DNA of 64,000 nt from Wenzhouxiangella sp. XN79A (lineage in GTDB: Bacteria > Pseudomonadota > Gammaproteobacteria > Xanthomonadales > Wenzhouxiangellaceae): the NCBI RefSeq assembly GCF_012272825.1, contig NZ_JAAWWS010000134.1, positions 62,001 through 126,000 on the forward strand. Reading direction: 5' to 3'. Under the pieces are notes generated by a model. That model searched no databases. It was not told the DNA's origin and saw only the letters and a program-made list of their open reading frames with translations. How positions within the stretch are numbered: the stretch's first letter is position 1; the number at the start of each line of letters is the position of its first letter. Of this stretch, positions 45,223 to 54,694 are shown one piece after another. The translations under genes and the position numbers were made by a program.

Positions 45223-45460
45223 GCGTCGTTCTCCGGTTTCCAGGGTCCGGCCCGAGTCGCTCGGCGCGCGGCCATCGGGTGGGGATCGGGCCGCTCGGCT
45301 TCGACAAGGGTTCGGGTTCTGCCCGCTTCGACCGCCGGATGGGTAGGCCGTTCCCGGCATCCCGGTCCTGCAGCGCGACCGGGCACCCGCGTCGCATCGC
45401 CCGGCCCGGGCGCCGGAAGCGTCTAGAATGCGGCAGAACGTCGACCGAGAGCAGTGAGCC
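45223..45460. promoter_or_regulatory. Divergent gap between lipoprotein and hut operon
   Basis: Highly GC-rich. A possible -10 (TAGAAT, 45424-45429, within GTCTAGAATGCGG) lies about 30 bases before hutU. I find no HutC-type operator or catabolite site. Nothing else recognisable. Confidence 0.3.
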
Positions 45461-47131
45461 ATGAGTTCTCCCCGCACCGTGCGTGCGCCACGCGGCGCCG
45501 AGAAGACCTGCCGCACCTGGCAGGCCGAAGCCGCGATGCGCATGCTGATGAACAACCTCGACCCGGAAGTGGCCGAGGACCCGGACCGGTTGATCGTCTA
45601 CGGCGGCCGCGGCCAGGCCGCGCGCTCGTGGCCGGCCTTCGACGCGATCGTCGATACGCTGAAGCGGCTCGAAGCCGACGAGACGCTGCTGGTCCAGTCC
45701 GGCGAACCGGTCGGCGTGGTGAAGACGCACGAGGACGCGCCCCGCGTGCTGATCGCGAACTCCAACCTGGTGCCGGCCTGGGCCACGCAGGAGCACTTCG
45801 ACGAGCTGGCGAAGAAGGGCCTGATCATGTACGGCCAGATGACCGCCGGGTCGTGGATCTACATCGCCACCCAGGGGATTCTCCAGGGCACCTACGAGAC
45901 CTTCGCCGAGTGCGCCCGCCAGCACTTCGGCGGCGATCTCGCCGGCACGCTGAGCGTCACCGGCGGCTGCGGCGGCATGGGCGGCGCCCAGCCGCTGGCC
46001 ATCACCATGAACGGCGGCACCTGCCTGATCGCCGATGTCGACGAATCCCGGCTGCTGCGGCGCCAGGGCAAGCGCTACCTCGACGAGGTCCTGCACGACA
46101 TCGACGCGGCAATCGACCGCGCGCTGGAGCTGAAAGCCCGGCGCGCCGGCACCAGCGTCGGCGTGGTCGCCAACGCCGTCGACCTGCTCGAACGGATGAT
46201 CGAACGCGGCATCGTGCCCGACACGCTGACCGACCAGACCAGCGCCCACGACCCGCTGACGGGCTATGTGCCGGTCGGCTACGACTTCGACCGGGCCAAT
46301 GGCTACCGCGAACAGGACCCGGACGCCTACGTCCGCGATTCGCTGGCCACCATGAAGCGCCACGTCGAGGCCATGGTGGCGCTCCAGGACGCCGGCAGCA
46401 TCACCTTCGACTACGGCAACAACATCCGCCAGCGCGCCTTCGACGAGGGCTTCGAGCGCGCCTTCGACTTCCCCGGCTTCGTGCCGGCTTTCATCCGCCC
46501 GCAGTTCTGCGTCGGCCGCGGGCCGTTCCGCTGGTGTGCGCTTTCGGGCAACCCGGAAGACATCTACCGCACGGACCGCGCCCTGCTCGAGGCCTTCCCG
46601 GACCACGAAGGCCTGACCCGCTGGCTGACCCTGGCGCGCGACCGGATCGAGTTCGAGGGCCTGCCGGCGCGGATCTGCTGGCTGGGCCAGGGCGAACGGG
46701 CCAGGGCCGGGAAAATCTTCAACGACCTGGTCCGGACCGGCGAAGTCGAGGCCCCGATCGTCATCGGACGCGACCACCTCGACTGCGGCTCGGTCGCCTC
46801 GCCGAACCGCGAGACCGAGGGCATGAAGGACGGCTCGGATGCGATCTCCGACTGGGCGATCCTGAACGCACTGGTCAGCACCGCTTCCGGCGCGTCCTGG
46901 GTCAGCTTCCACCACGGCGGCGGCGTCGGCATCGGCTACTCGCAGCACGCCGGCCAGGTGATCGTCGCCGACGGCACCGACGCCGCCGAGCGGCGTCTCG
47001 AACGCGTGCTGACCAACGACCCGGCCATGGGCGTGTTCCGCCACGTCTCGGCCGGTTACGACGAGGCCCGGGCCTGCGCCGAAGCGCAGGGCCTCGACCT
47101 CCCGTTCGATCGACGCGCGCTCGGGGACTGA
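45461..47131 (+). CDS. hutU: Urocanate hydratase
   Basis: Converts urocanate to 4-imidazolone-5-propionate using tightly bound NAD. 556 residues, the normal length, with [24 protein letters not shown], the NAD-binding [19 protein letters not shown], and the C-terminal [30 protein letters not shown]. First gene of hutU-hutG-hutI; histidine ammonia-lyase (hutH) and a hutC regulator are not in the window. Confidence 0.97.
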   Translation: MSSPRTVRAPRGAEKTCRTWQAEAAMRMLMNNLDPEVAEDPDRLIVYGGRGQAARSWPAFDAIVDTLKRLEADETLLVQSGEPVGVVKTHEDAPRVLIANSNLVPAWATQEHFDELAKKGLIMYGQMTAGSWIYIATQGILQGTYETFAECARQHFGGDLAGTLSVTGGCGGMGGAQPLAITMNGGTCLIADVDESRLLRRQGKRYLDEVLHDIDAAIDRALELKARRAGTSVGVVANAVDLLERMIERGIVPDTLTDQTSAHDPLTGYVPVGYDFDRANGYREQDPDAYVRDSLATMKRHVEAMVALQDAGSITFDYGNNIRQRAFDEGFERAFDFPGFVPAFIRPQFCVGRGPFRWCALSGNPEDIYRTDRALLEAFPDHEGLTRWLTLARDRIEFEGLPARICWLGQGERARAGKIFNDLVRTGEVEAPIVIGRDHLDCGSVASPNRETEGMKDGSDAISDWAILNALVSTASGASWVSFHHGGGVGIGYSQHAGQVIVADGTDAAERRLERVLTNDPAMGVFRHVSAGYDEARACAEAQGLDLPFDRRALGD

Positions 47132-47134
47132 GGC

Positions 47135-48100
47135 GTGGGCCAGGCCATCGACGCGCTGCGCGAGTTCACCGAGCCCGGCCGCTGGCCCGAGCGCCGGCCG
47201 GGTCGCTTTGCAGCACGCCTCGTCGAGGTCCACCGCGACGGCGACCCGCTGGCGTCGCTGCGCGACGCAGCGCTGAACGGCGCCGGCCATGAATTCCGCG
47301 CGATCGGCCTGCTCGGACTGGCCGACGACGAGGGCGTGCGCTTGAACGGAGGCCGGCCCGGCGCGGCCGAAGGCCCGGATGCGTTCCGGGCCGCGCTGGC
47401 CGGCTACGGCGCGGCGCATCCGGTCGCGCTGCACGGCCTGCCGGTGCCGGTCATCGATCTCGGCGATGTGGTTGCCGCCGACGATCTGCACGCCACCCAC
47501 GAGCGCGTTTCCGGGGCGGTGACGGCCGCGCTGGAGCTCGGCCTGCTGCCGGTCGCTATCGGCGGCGGCCATGACCTCACCTTTCCGGAAGTCCGCGCGG
47601 TGATCGATACGCTGATCCGCCCGACCGGACGGACCCTGCACGGCATCTATTTCGACGCCCACCTCGACGTGCGCGAAGACGACGGCTCGGGCATGCCGTT
47701 CCGCCGCCTGCTCGAATACGGTGGCATCGACCGGCTGTCGCTGTTCGGGTTCGACCCGCTGAGCAACACGCCGGCGCACCTCGACTGGTTCCGCGCCCAC
47801 GGCGGTGAGCTGGCCGAGTTCGCGCCCGGGAACTGGCCGCGTTCACCGGCCCAGTTCGTCTCGATCTGCCTCGACGTGATCGACATGGCCCAGGCCCCCG
47901 GCGTCAGCGCGCCCCACCCGGCCGGCTGGCCGGCGCAGCGGATCGCCGACTACGCCGAAGCCGCCGGACGCTCGTCGGCGGTGTGCTGCTTCGATCTGAT
48001 GGAGCTGTGCCCGGCGCACGACGAGCACGGCCGCACCGCGCGGCTGGCCGCTCACCTGTTCCTGCGCTTTCTCACCGGGGTCGCCCAGCGTGGCCGTTGA
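47135..48100 (+). CDS. hutG: Formimidoylglutamase
   Basis: Splits N-formimidoyl-glutamate into glutamate and formamide with a binuclear manganese centre, as in arginases. 321 residues from GTG 47135, three bases after hutU. Metal-binding segments: GGGHDLTF, FDAHLDVREDDG and CLDVIDMAQAPGVSAP. The arginase-family fold is certain; the hut context decides the substrate. Its last 11 bases overlap the start of hutI. Confidence 0.93.
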   Translation: MGQAIDALREFTEPGRWPERRPGRFAARLVEVHRDGDPLASLRDAALNGAGHEFRAIGLLGLADDEGVRLNGGRPGAAEGPDAFRAALAGYGAAHPVALHGLPVPVIDLGDVVAADDLHATHERVSGAVTAALELGLLPVAIGGGHDLTFPEVRAVIDTLIRPTGRTLHGIYFDAHLDVREDDGSGMPFRRLLEYGGIDRLSLFGFDPLSNTPAHLDWFRAHGGELAEFAPGNWPRSPAQFVSICLDVIDMAQAPGVSAPHPAGWPAQRIADYAEAAGRSSAVCCFDLMELCPAHDEHGRTARLAAHLFLRFLTGVAQRGR

Positions 48101-49271
48101 CCTGCGCATCGATCGCGCCTGCCTCCCGGGCCGGGACGGCGAGGTTGCGCTGACCATCGACGACGGCCGGATCGAGGCGGTGCTCGAACCCGGCGGCGCG
48201 GCGCTGCCGACGGCCCGCAGCGTGTTCGACGCCGCCGGCCGGGTGGTGCTGCCGGGCTTCGTCGACGCCCACACCCATGCCTGCTTCGCCGGCGCCCGGC
48301 TCGACGAATGGGAGAAAAAACTCGCCGGGGTGCCGTACCTTCGACTGCTCGAGGACGGCGGCGGCATCATGGCCACGGTCCGGGCCACGCGCGCGGCCGA
48401 CGAAGACGCGCTGGTCGATTCGCTGCGCGAGCGGCTGGAGCGCATGCTGCGCCACGGCACGACCACGGTCGAGGTCAAGTCGGGCTACGGCCTCGACACC
48501 GCCACCGAGCTGAAGATGCTGCGCGCGATCCGCCGGGCCGGCGAGGCCACCGCGATGACGGTGGTGCCGACCGCCTGCATCGGCCATGCCCTCGATCCCG
48601 ATCTCGATCGCGATGTCTTCATCCGGCGCACGATCGAGGAAACGCTGCCGGCCGTCAGCGCCGAGTTTCCCGGCATCGCGCTCGATGCCTACTGCGAAAC
48701 CGGGGCCTGGTCGCGCGACGACTGCCTGGCGCTGTTCGAGGCCGGCCAGGCCGCCGGGCATCCGATCCGCGTCCACGCCGACCAGTTCAACGCGCTGGGC
48801 ATGATCGAGGCCGCGGTCGAACGCGGTTACCGCAGCGTCGATCACCTCGAAGCCAGCGACGCCGACGGCCTGCGCCGGCTGGCCGACTCGACGGTCTTCG
48901 GGGTGATGCTGCCGGCCTCGGGCTTCCACCTCGACGAGCGCTACGGCGACGGCCGGACCTTCGTCGAGGCCGGCGGCCGGCTGGCCATCGCCAGCAACTA
49001 CAACCCGGGCTCGGCACCATGCTTTGCGATGCCGTTCGTGATCCAGCTGGCGGTGCGCAAGCTCGGCCTGACCGTGGCCGAGGCGGTCGAGGCCGCGACC
49101 GCGGCCGGGGCCGAACTGCTCGAGCTGCCCGACCGCGGCCGGATCGAGGCCGGCCTGCGCGCCGACCTGATCGTGCTCGACGCCACCGACCTGCGGACCC
49201 TGGCCTTCGAGTTCGGCGGCAACCCGGTGCTGCGCACGCTCGTCGGCGGCCGCTGGGCGACCGCGACATGA
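48090..49271 (+). CDS. hutI: Imidazolonepropionase
   Basis: Hydrolyses 4-imidazolone-5-propionate to N-formimidoyl-glutamate. 393 residues from GTG 48090. Amidohydrolase motifs: VLPGFVDAHTHACFAG with the metal HxH, KSGYGLD, VHADQFN and the late ATGLS-like ATAAGAELL. It lies between hutG and thiL, overlapping both (11 and 4 bases), which implies translational coupling through the whole block. Confidence 0.95.
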   Translation: MAVDLRIDRACLPGRDGEVALTIDDGRIEAVLEPGGAALPTARSVFDAAGRVVLPGFVDAHTHACFAGARLDEWEKKLAGVPYLRLLEDGGGIMATVRATRAADEDALVDSLRERLERMLRHGTTTVEVKSGYGLDTATELKMLRAIRRAGEATAMTVVPTACIGHALDPDLDRDVFIRRTIEETLPAVSAEFPGIALDAYCETGAWSRDDCLALFEAGQAAGHPIRVHADQFNALGMIEAAVERGYRSVDHLEASDADGLRRLADSTVFGVMLPASGFHLDERYGDGRTFVEAGGRLAIASNYNPGSAPCFAMPFVIQLAVRKLGLTVAEAVEAATAAGAELLELPDRGRIEAGLRADLIVLDATDLRTLAFEFGGNPVLRTLVGGRWATAT

Positions 49272-50212
49272 ACGAATTCGACCTGATCGAACGGATCCGC
49301 GCCCGCGTTCCCGAGCGCGACGATGTACGGCTGGGCATCGGCGACGACGCCGCGGTGGTCCAGCCCAGTCGAGGCATGCAGCTGGTCGCGACCACCGACC
49401 AGCTGGTCGAAGGCCGGCACTTCGATCAGCGCGCCACGCCGGCCGATCTCGGTCACCTGGCGCTGGCCGCCAACCTCAGCGACCTCGCGGCCATGGGCGC
49501 AACACCGCGCTGGCTGCTGCTCGCGCTGACCCTGCCCGAAGCCGATCCGGACTGGCTGGACGGCTTTCTCGACGGTTTCCTGGCGCTGGCCGATGCGTAC
49601 AGCTGCGTCCTGGTCGGCGGCAACCTGACCCGGGGACCGCTGAACGTCGCGATCACCGCGCTGGGCGAAGTGCCGGCCGGCCAGTTCGCGCGCCGCCGGG
49701 GCGCCCGGCCCGGTGACCGGGTCGTCGTGACCGGCTGGCCGGGCGATGCCGCTGCCGCGCTCGCCCTGAACCTGGACCGCGCCCACCCGCTGTGCGATCG
49801 CCTGCTCCGACCCCGCCCACGGATTGCCGCAGGACAGCGGCTGGCCGGACTGGCCCGCGGCCTGATCGATATTTCCGACGGGCTTGTGGCCGACCTCGGC
49901 CATGCGCTGGGCGAGTTCGGCGCCGAGCTTCGCGCCGAAGCGCTGCCTGCCTCCGAGGCGCTGCGCCAGGCGGTACCGGACGACGAGCAGCGGACCGCGC
50001 TGCAGCTGGGCGGGGGCGGCGACTACGAACTGCTGGCCATCCTGCCGCCGCACACCGACCTGCCCGAGGCACTGGACGGCGTGCCGGTGACCGTGATCGG
50101 CCGGGTGACCGAATCCGGACCGATCCGCTGCCTGGACGCGGCCGGCTGCGACCGGGTGCCGCAGGTGCGCGGCTGGGACCACTTCGCCGATGCCGACCGG
50201 GGGAAGGCATGA
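49268..50212 (+). CDS. thiL: Thiamine-monophosphate kinase
   Basis: Last step of thiamine diphosphate synthesis: phosphorylates thiamine monophosphate. 314 residues with the PurM/ThiL fold: RLGIGDDAAVVQPSRG, ATTDQLVEGRHFD, LAANLSDLAAMGATPRWLLLALTLP, GGNLTRGP and DISDGLVADLGHAL. Starts as ATGA on the hutI stop. Usually paired with nusB and ribE; here it is attached to a catabolic hut operon instead. Confidence 0.95.
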   Translation: MNEFDLIERIRARVPERDDVRLGIGDDAAVVQPSRGMQLVATTDQLVEGRHFDQRATPADLGHLALAANLSDLAAMGATPRWLLLALTLPEADPDWLDGFLDGFLALADAYSCVLVGGNLTRGPLNVAITALGEVPAGQFARRRGARPGDRVVVTGWPGDAAAALALNLDRAHPLCDRLLRPRPRIAAGQRLAGLARGLIDISDGLVADLGHALGEFGAELRAEALPASEALRQAVPDDEQRTALQLGGGGDYELLAILPPHTDLPEALDGVPVTVIGRVTESGPIRCLDAAGCDRVPQVRGWDHFADADRGKA

Positions 50213-50715
50213 CCGCGACTGCACCGAACGCGAAGACCACCCGCGCCGTCGCCCTCCACGACCCGATCGGCTTCCTGGCCTTCGGCTTCGGCAGCGGCCT
50301 GAGCCCGCGCGCGCCCGGCACCGCCGGCACCGCCGCGGGCCTGCTGCTGGCGCTGCCGCTGATCGGGCTGGACCCGGTGATCGCCGCGCTGGTCGTCGGC
50401 GCGACCTTCCTGGTCGGAATTCCGATCTGCGGCCACGCCACGCGCGCGCTCGGCGTGCACGATCACGGCGGCATCGTCTGGGACGAGTTCGTCGGCGTGT
50501 GGCTGGTGCTGCTGTTCGTGCCGACCACGCCGGCCGGATGGCTGGCCGCCTTCGTCGCCTTCCGGGTCTTCGACATCGCCAAGCCCTGGCCGATCGGCTG
50601 GCTCGACCGACGGGTGTCCGGCGGGCTCGGGATCATGATCGACGACCTGGTCGCCGCGCTCTATGCGATCGCGATCATCACGCTGATCGGCTACGGGCTG
50701 GAACGACTGGCCTGA
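50209..50715 (+). CDS. pgpA: Phosphatidylglycerophosphatase A
   Basis: Removes the phosphate from phosphatidylglycerophosphate to give phosphatidylglycerol. 168 residues with helices typical of PgpA and the opening LAFGFGSGLSPRAPGTAGTAAGLL, then HDHGGIVWDEFVGVWL, in which the conserved acidic residues bind Mg. The usual thiL-pgpA pairing is preserved with an ATGA overlap. Convergent with yraN, 25 bases apart. Confidence 0.93.
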   Translation: MTATAPNAKTTRAVALHDPIGFLAFGFGSGLSPRAPGTAGTAAGLLLALPLIGLDPVIAALVVGATFLVGIPICGHATRALGVHDHGGIVWDEFVGVWLVLLFVPTTPAGWLAAFVAFRVFDIAKPWPIGWLDRRVSGGLGIMIDDLVAALYAIAIITLIGYGLERLA

Positions 50716-50740
50716 GGCCCGGTGAGCGGTGCGGCCGCTC

Positions 50741-51106
50741 TCAGTACCCGCCGCTGGACTCGAACGCGTTCTGCAGCCAGTCGATCTCGGCGGAATCACC
50801 GTGGATGGCGATCACGTCGAAACGACACGGACGCTCCTGCCACTCGGGGTGGTCGGCAAGGAACATCGCCGCGGCGTTGGCCAGCCGCTGCTGTTTGCCG
50901 GCGTGGACGCTGTCGACGCCGTCGCCGAAGCCGCGCGGCGAGCGCATCCGGACCTCGACGAACACCAGCGTGTCGTCGTGGAGCATGACCAGGTCGAGTT
51001 CACCGTGCCGGCAGTGCCAGTTGCGCGCCACCGGGCGCAGGCCGTTCATCGCCAGGAAGCGCTCGGCCTGCCGCTCGCCGCGCTGACCGATCAGGCGCTT
51101 GAGCAC
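50741..51106 (-). CDS. yraN: UPF0102 family protein (YraN)
   Basis: 121 residues from a GTG start. The endonuclease-like core is intact: GERQAERFLAMNGLRPVARNWHCRHGELDLVMLHDDTLVFVEV, with the Glu-Asp-(x)-Glu-x-Lys-like pattern of Holliday-junction-resolvase folds (here EVRMR). The biochemical role of YraN is not established. It begins one base after the lpoA stop on the same strand, as in many gammaproteobacteria. Confidence 0.92.
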   Translation of the reverse strand: MLKRLIGQRGERQAERFLAMNGLRPVARNWHCRHGELDLVMLHDDTLVFVEVRMRSPRGFGDGVDSVHAGKQQRLANAAAMFLADHPEWQERPCRFDVIAIHGDSAEIDWLQNAFESSGGY

Positions 51107-51107
51107 G

Positions 51108-52958
51108 TCAGGGACGAACCGGCAGGCCGTCGCGGATCACCGCCCACGGCAGGTCGCGCTCGAGGGTCACGCCATCGGCCAGCCGCAGTCGACCGACCCG
51201 CGCCGACAGGCCGAGCCGGGGATCGCGCTTCATCGCGTCCAGCCACGGCAGCAGGGCCACCGCGTCGCGGCCCAGCGCGTGCAGCTGGCTGAGCGTGATC
51301 GAGCGCCCGACCCGGGGAAACGCCTGCGCGGCCGCCGCGCGCTGCTCGGCCAGCTCGCCGGTCGCCAGCAGCCACGGCGACAGCGGCAGCGCCAGGCCGT
51401 CGAGGTCGCGATCGCGCTCCGGCGTCAGCACGTGGGAGGTGGCCAGCGTCGGCAGCGGCGAAAGGTCCAGGAAGCGGAGCTGCGGCTGGACCTGGCTGGC
51501 CTCGTCACGGGCGGCAAGGAACACCAGGTCGATGTCGGTCCGCCGCTGCGGCTCGCCATCGACCGGCTCGCCGAGCAGCGCCGAGACGCGATCGATGCGC
51601 GCCGCCGAGGCATCCAGAAGCAGCGCCTGTTCCAGCCGATCGGTCACGTCGGATTCGCTCGGCGGAAAGTCGACCCGCTCGACGACCCGGCCTCCGCCGA
51701 GTTCGAAGGTTTCGACGAAGCGACCGGCCAGGCGGGCGCCGAAATCCGTGTCCTGGGCAATGACCAGTGCGCGCCGGCCGCCTTCGACCAGGCCGCGCAC
51801 CGCGGCCAGCTCGGCCTCCTCTTCCGGCGGCAGCGCCAGGATCGCCAGCGGCCGCGCCGGGGTCGGCAGATCCAGGCCGTCCGGTGGCCGGTTCAGCAGC
51901 AGCGTCGTCACGCTGGAATCCGGCAGCGCCAGCAGAGCCGGGATCTGGGCCCGGTCGAGCGGCCCGAGCACGAAGTCGGCGCCGCGCTCGCGGGCCTCGA
52001 ACCAGGCGCCGACCGCGGCGTCCGGGCCGCGGCCGACGGCAATGAAATCCAGCACCGGCCGGCGCGCTTCGGGCAGCGCCAGCCAGGCCGCGACGATGCC
52101 GTCGCGAAGCACCTCGCCGGCGGTTTCGAGCGGACCTTCGCCGGGCAGCAGCACCGCGACCCGCGCCGGCATCGGCTGCTGCGTGCGCCAGGCATCGACC
52201 CAGTCGATCACGTTGCCGGCATCGAGCCCGGCCGCCGGGTAGGCACGCGCCCAGGCGCCGACCGCCGAACGCAGCGCCGGCGGGTCGAGCAAGCTGCCGC
52301 GCACCGCCACCGCCAGGTCCATCCACGGCGCCAGCTCGGCATCGTCGGCGAACCGGTCGCGCATGTCCTCGAGGCCGCCCAGCGGGACGTCGATCAGCAG
52401 GGCCAGGGCCAGGGTCGGATCGAAGTCCCGCTCGGCCAGCGCACCGCGCAACGCTTCGACGCGCGCTTCCGGCGATTCCGGATCGACCGCTTCGAGCCGC
52501 TCGCGCAGCCGCTCGAGGCGCGGAACAAGCTCGGCCGGCACCCGGTCCGGCGCCAGCGCGACCACCCGTTCCGCGGCAGAAAAGTCGCCCCGGACCAGGG
52601 CCAGTTCGGCCTGGACCAGGTCGTAGCGGAAGCGCTGATCCCGCGTCAGTCCGGCCGGCTCGAGCGCATCGAGCAGGGCGACCGCGCGCTCGGAACGGCC
52701 AGCGGCCAGCCAGGCCTCGGCGGCGCGCAGGCGCGCATCGATGCCGGGTTCCGGACCGGCCAGCCAGGCCTCGGCGGCCTCGGCGAAGCGTCCGGCCTCG
52801 AACAGCGTCTGCGGATCGTCGAACTCGGAGGGACCGTCCGGACGCGGCGCGGGTGCGGCGCAGCCGTTCAGCACGGCGAGCACGAACAGAAGCGGCACGA
52901 CGGCGACCGGACCGAACCGGCCGAGTCGCGGAGTAGCGGAAATCCGGGGCATCGTCAT
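51108..52958 (-). CDS. lpoA: Penicillin-binding-protein activator LpoA/LppC
   Basis: 616 residues from ATG 52958; an ATG at 52952 is also possible. Lipoprotein signal (VVPLLFVLAVLNGC). The N-terminal half is helical TPR-like (FEAGRFAEAAEAWLAGPEPGIDARL), the C-terminal half a periplasmic-binding-protein fold (VAVLLPGEGPLETAGEVLRDGIVAAWLA, FVLGPLDRAQIPALLALP). It hangs from the outer membrane and switches on PBP1A. The start lies on top of the rsmI start on the other strand. yraN follows one base after its stop. Confidence 0.92.
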   Translation of the reverse strand: MTMPRISATPRLGRFGPVAVVPLLFVLAVLNGCAAPAPRPDGPSEFDDPQTLFEAGRFAEAAEAWLAGPEPGIDARLRAAEAWLAAGRSERAVALLDALEPAGLTRDQRFRYDLVQAELALVRGDFSAAERVVALAPDRVPAELVPRLERLRERLEAVDPESPEARVEALRGALAERDFDPTLALALLIDVPLGGLEDMRDRFADDAELAPWMDLAVAVRGSLLDPPALRSAVGAWARAYPAAGLDAGNVIDWVDAWRTQQPMPARVAVLLPGEGPLETAGEVLRDGIVAAWLALPEARRPVLDFIAVGRGPDAAVGAWFEARERGADFVLGPLDRAQIPALLALPDSSVTTLLLNRPPDGLDLPTPARPLAILALPPEEEAELAAVRGLVEGGRRALVIAQDTDFGARLAGRFVETFELGGGRVVERVDFPPSESDVTDRLEQALLLDASAARIDRVSALLGEPVDGEPQRRTDIDLVFLAARDEASQVQPQLRFLDLSPLPTLATSHVLTPERDRDLDGLALPLSPWLLATGELAEQRAAAAQAFPRVGRSITLSQLHALGRDAVALLPWLDAMKRDPRLGLSARVGRLRLADGVTLERDLPWAVIRDGLPVRP

Positions 52959-53874
52959 GGGTGCAATAATACCCGCCGATCCGCGCCGAGACCGCGCCGC
53001 CTTGCCTGCATCCGACGCTCCCGACTCGACCGGCACGCTGTACGTGATCGCCACGCCGATCGGCCATCTCGGCGACCTGTCGCCGCGCGCCGCCGAACTG
53101 CTCGGCCGGGTCCCGGTGATCGCCGCCGAGGACACCCGGACCAGCCAGAAGCTGGTGCCGTCCCGCGCCATCCCGCCGCACTGGATCGCCCTGCACGACC
53201 ACAACGAAGCGCGCGCCGCCGAGCGGGTGCTGGACCACCTCCGGGCCGGCGACGACGTGGCGCTGGTCTCCGACGCCGGCACCCCGCTGGTCTCCGATCC
53301 GGGCTATCGCCTGGTCGACGGCGCGCACGCCGCCGGCCTGGCGGTGCTGCCGGTGCCCGGACCGTGCGCGGCGATCGCTGCGCTCAGCGCGTCGGGGCTG
53401 GCCAGCGACCGGTTCGCGTTCGAGGGCTTCCTGCCTGCAAAGGCCGGCGCCCGCCGCAAGCGGCTGGCCGCGCTGGCCGAGGCGCCGCACACCCTGATCT
53501 TCTACGTCCCGGCGCGTGACCTGGTGGGCGTGCTCGGCGACCTGGCCGAGGCCTTCGGCGCCGAACGCCCGGGCTGCGTGGCGCGCGAGTTGACCAAGCG
53601 CTTCGAGCAGGTCCGCCGCGACGGACTGGCCGCACTGGCCGAGTGGACCGCCGCGGATCCCGATCGACAGCGCGGCGAAGCCGTGGTCCTGGTCGCCGGC
53701 GCGCCCGGGACCGACGGCGCGACCGCATCGAAGGTGACGGCCTCGGCGCTGGCCGATGCGCTGGCCGGCGAACTGCCGCCGGCCCGGGCCGCGCGGGTCA
53801 TCCGGGCCCTGACCGGCCTGCCCCGGGCCGACGCCTTCGCGCTGGTCGAGGCGCGCCGCGAGCGGGAGAGCTGA
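52957..53874 (+). CDS. rsmI: 16S rRNA (cytidine-1402-2'-O)-methyltransferase
   Basis: 305 residues from ATG 52957; TTG 53002 would remove 15 residues and free the gene from overlap with lpoA. The domain is unmistakable: GTLYVIATPIGHLGDLSPRAAELL, AAEDTRTSQKL, LVSDAGTPLVSDPGYRLVD and VPGPCAAIAALSASGLASDRFAFEGFLP. It methylates C1402 of 16S rRNA in the decoding centre. Position of the start is uncertain. Confidence 0.93.
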   Translation: MGAIIPADPRRDRAALPASDAPDSTGTLYVIATPIGHLGDLSPRAAELLGRVPVIAAEDTRTSQKLVPSRAIPPHWIALHDHNEARAAERVLDHLRAGDDVALVSDAGTPLVSDPGYRLVDGAHAAGLAVLPVPGPCAAIAALSASGLASDRFAFEGFLPAKAGARRKRLAALAEAPHTLIFYVPARDLVGVLGDLAEAFGAERPGCVARELTKRFEQVRRDGLAALAEWTAADPDRQRGEAVVLVAGAPGTDGATASKVTASALADALAGELPPARAARVIRALTGLPRADAFALVEARRERES

Positions 53875-53876
53875 GC

Positions 53877-54560
53877 GTGCCGATCGTGCTGGGTCTGGTG
53901 CTTCTGGCCGCGGTCGTGGTGCTGCCGGGGTGGTGGGTGAAGCGGGTGATGAAGCGCCACCACCAGCCGGCCGACCGCTATCCGGGCACCGGCGCCGAGC
54001 TTGCCCGTGACCTGCTCGACCGGGTCGGGCTGGACGCGGTTCCGATCGAACGCACCGACCAGGGCGACCACTACGACCCCGAAGCGCGTACCGTGCGGCT
54101 GAGCCCGGACAACCACGATGGGCGTTCGCTGACCGCGATCACCGTCGCCGCCCACGAGGTCGGCCACGCCATCCAGCACGCGGTCGGCTATGGCCCGCTG
54201 GTCTGGCGGACCCGGCTGGTCAAGACGGCCCAGCGGGTCCAGCGGATCGGCCTGCTGCTGATCGCCGCGATGCCGATCGTGCTGCTGGCGCTGCGCCTGC
54301 CCCGTGCCGGCCTGACCCTGCTGGTGTTCGGCCTGGCCGCCCTGGCCTCGGGCATCGTCGTCCACCTGGTCACGCTGCCGACCGAGTTCGATGCCTCGTT
54401 CCGGCGCGCGCTGCCGCTGCTCGACAAGGGCGGCTACCTGAAGCCCGAGGACCGCCGACCGGCCCGTCGCATCCTGACCGCCGCGGCACTGACCTACGTC
54501 GCCGCATCGCTGATGGGGCTGCTGAACTTCTGGTGGTGGCTGCGTATATTGCGACCCTGA
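53877..54560 (+). CDS. Zinc metallopeptidase of the PF04298 (YugP) type
   Basis: 227 residues from GTG 53877, two bases after rsmI. Helices at about 1-20, 125-145, 146-165 and 205-223. The zinc site is in AITVAAHEVGHAIQH (HExxH-like: HEVGH). A conserved E follows in the TEFDASFRRAL segment. Members sit in the inner membrane and are thought to cleave membrane or periplasmic substrates; the physiological target is unknown. Confidence 0.88.
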   Translation: MPIVLGLVLLAAVVVLPGWWVKRVMKRHHQPADRYPGTGAELARDLLDRVGLDAVPIERTDQGDHYDPEARTVRLSPDNHDGRSLTAITVAAHEVGHAIQHAVGYGPLVWRTRLVKTAQRVQRIGLLLIAAMPIVLLALRLPRAGLTLLVFGLAALASGIVVHLVTLPTEFDASFRRALPLLDKGGYLKPEDRRPARRILTAAALTYVAASLMGLLNFWWWLRILRP

Positions 54561-54567
54561 TCACGCC

Positions 54568-54582
54568 CGGGACCCGGTCCCG
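54568..54582. terminator. Inverted repeat after the zinc peptidase gene
   Basis: A 7-bp stem CGGGACC / GGTCCCG around one base, extended by CACG/CGTG on the outside. No U-run. It could help end the rsmI-peptidase transcript. Confidence 0.3.
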
Positions 54583-54622
54583 TGACGGCCACGACGCCGT
54601 TCAACAAACCCGCAACGTGACC

Positions 54623-54640
54623 GGCATGAAAGGGTCATGA
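54623..54640 (+). promoter_or_regulatory. Possible Pho-box-like direct repeat
   Basis: CGGCATG (54623-54629) and GGTCATG (54634-54640) start 11 bases apart, the spacing of two half-sites in a PhoB box, 55 bases before a gene for a PstS-like protein. The match to CTGTCAT is weak at the first three bases. Confidence 0.3.
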
Positions 54641-54694
54641 ACGACTCAGAAACTGCCCGACGGATCTTCACCATCCAGTCGAAGGGTCGTTCCC

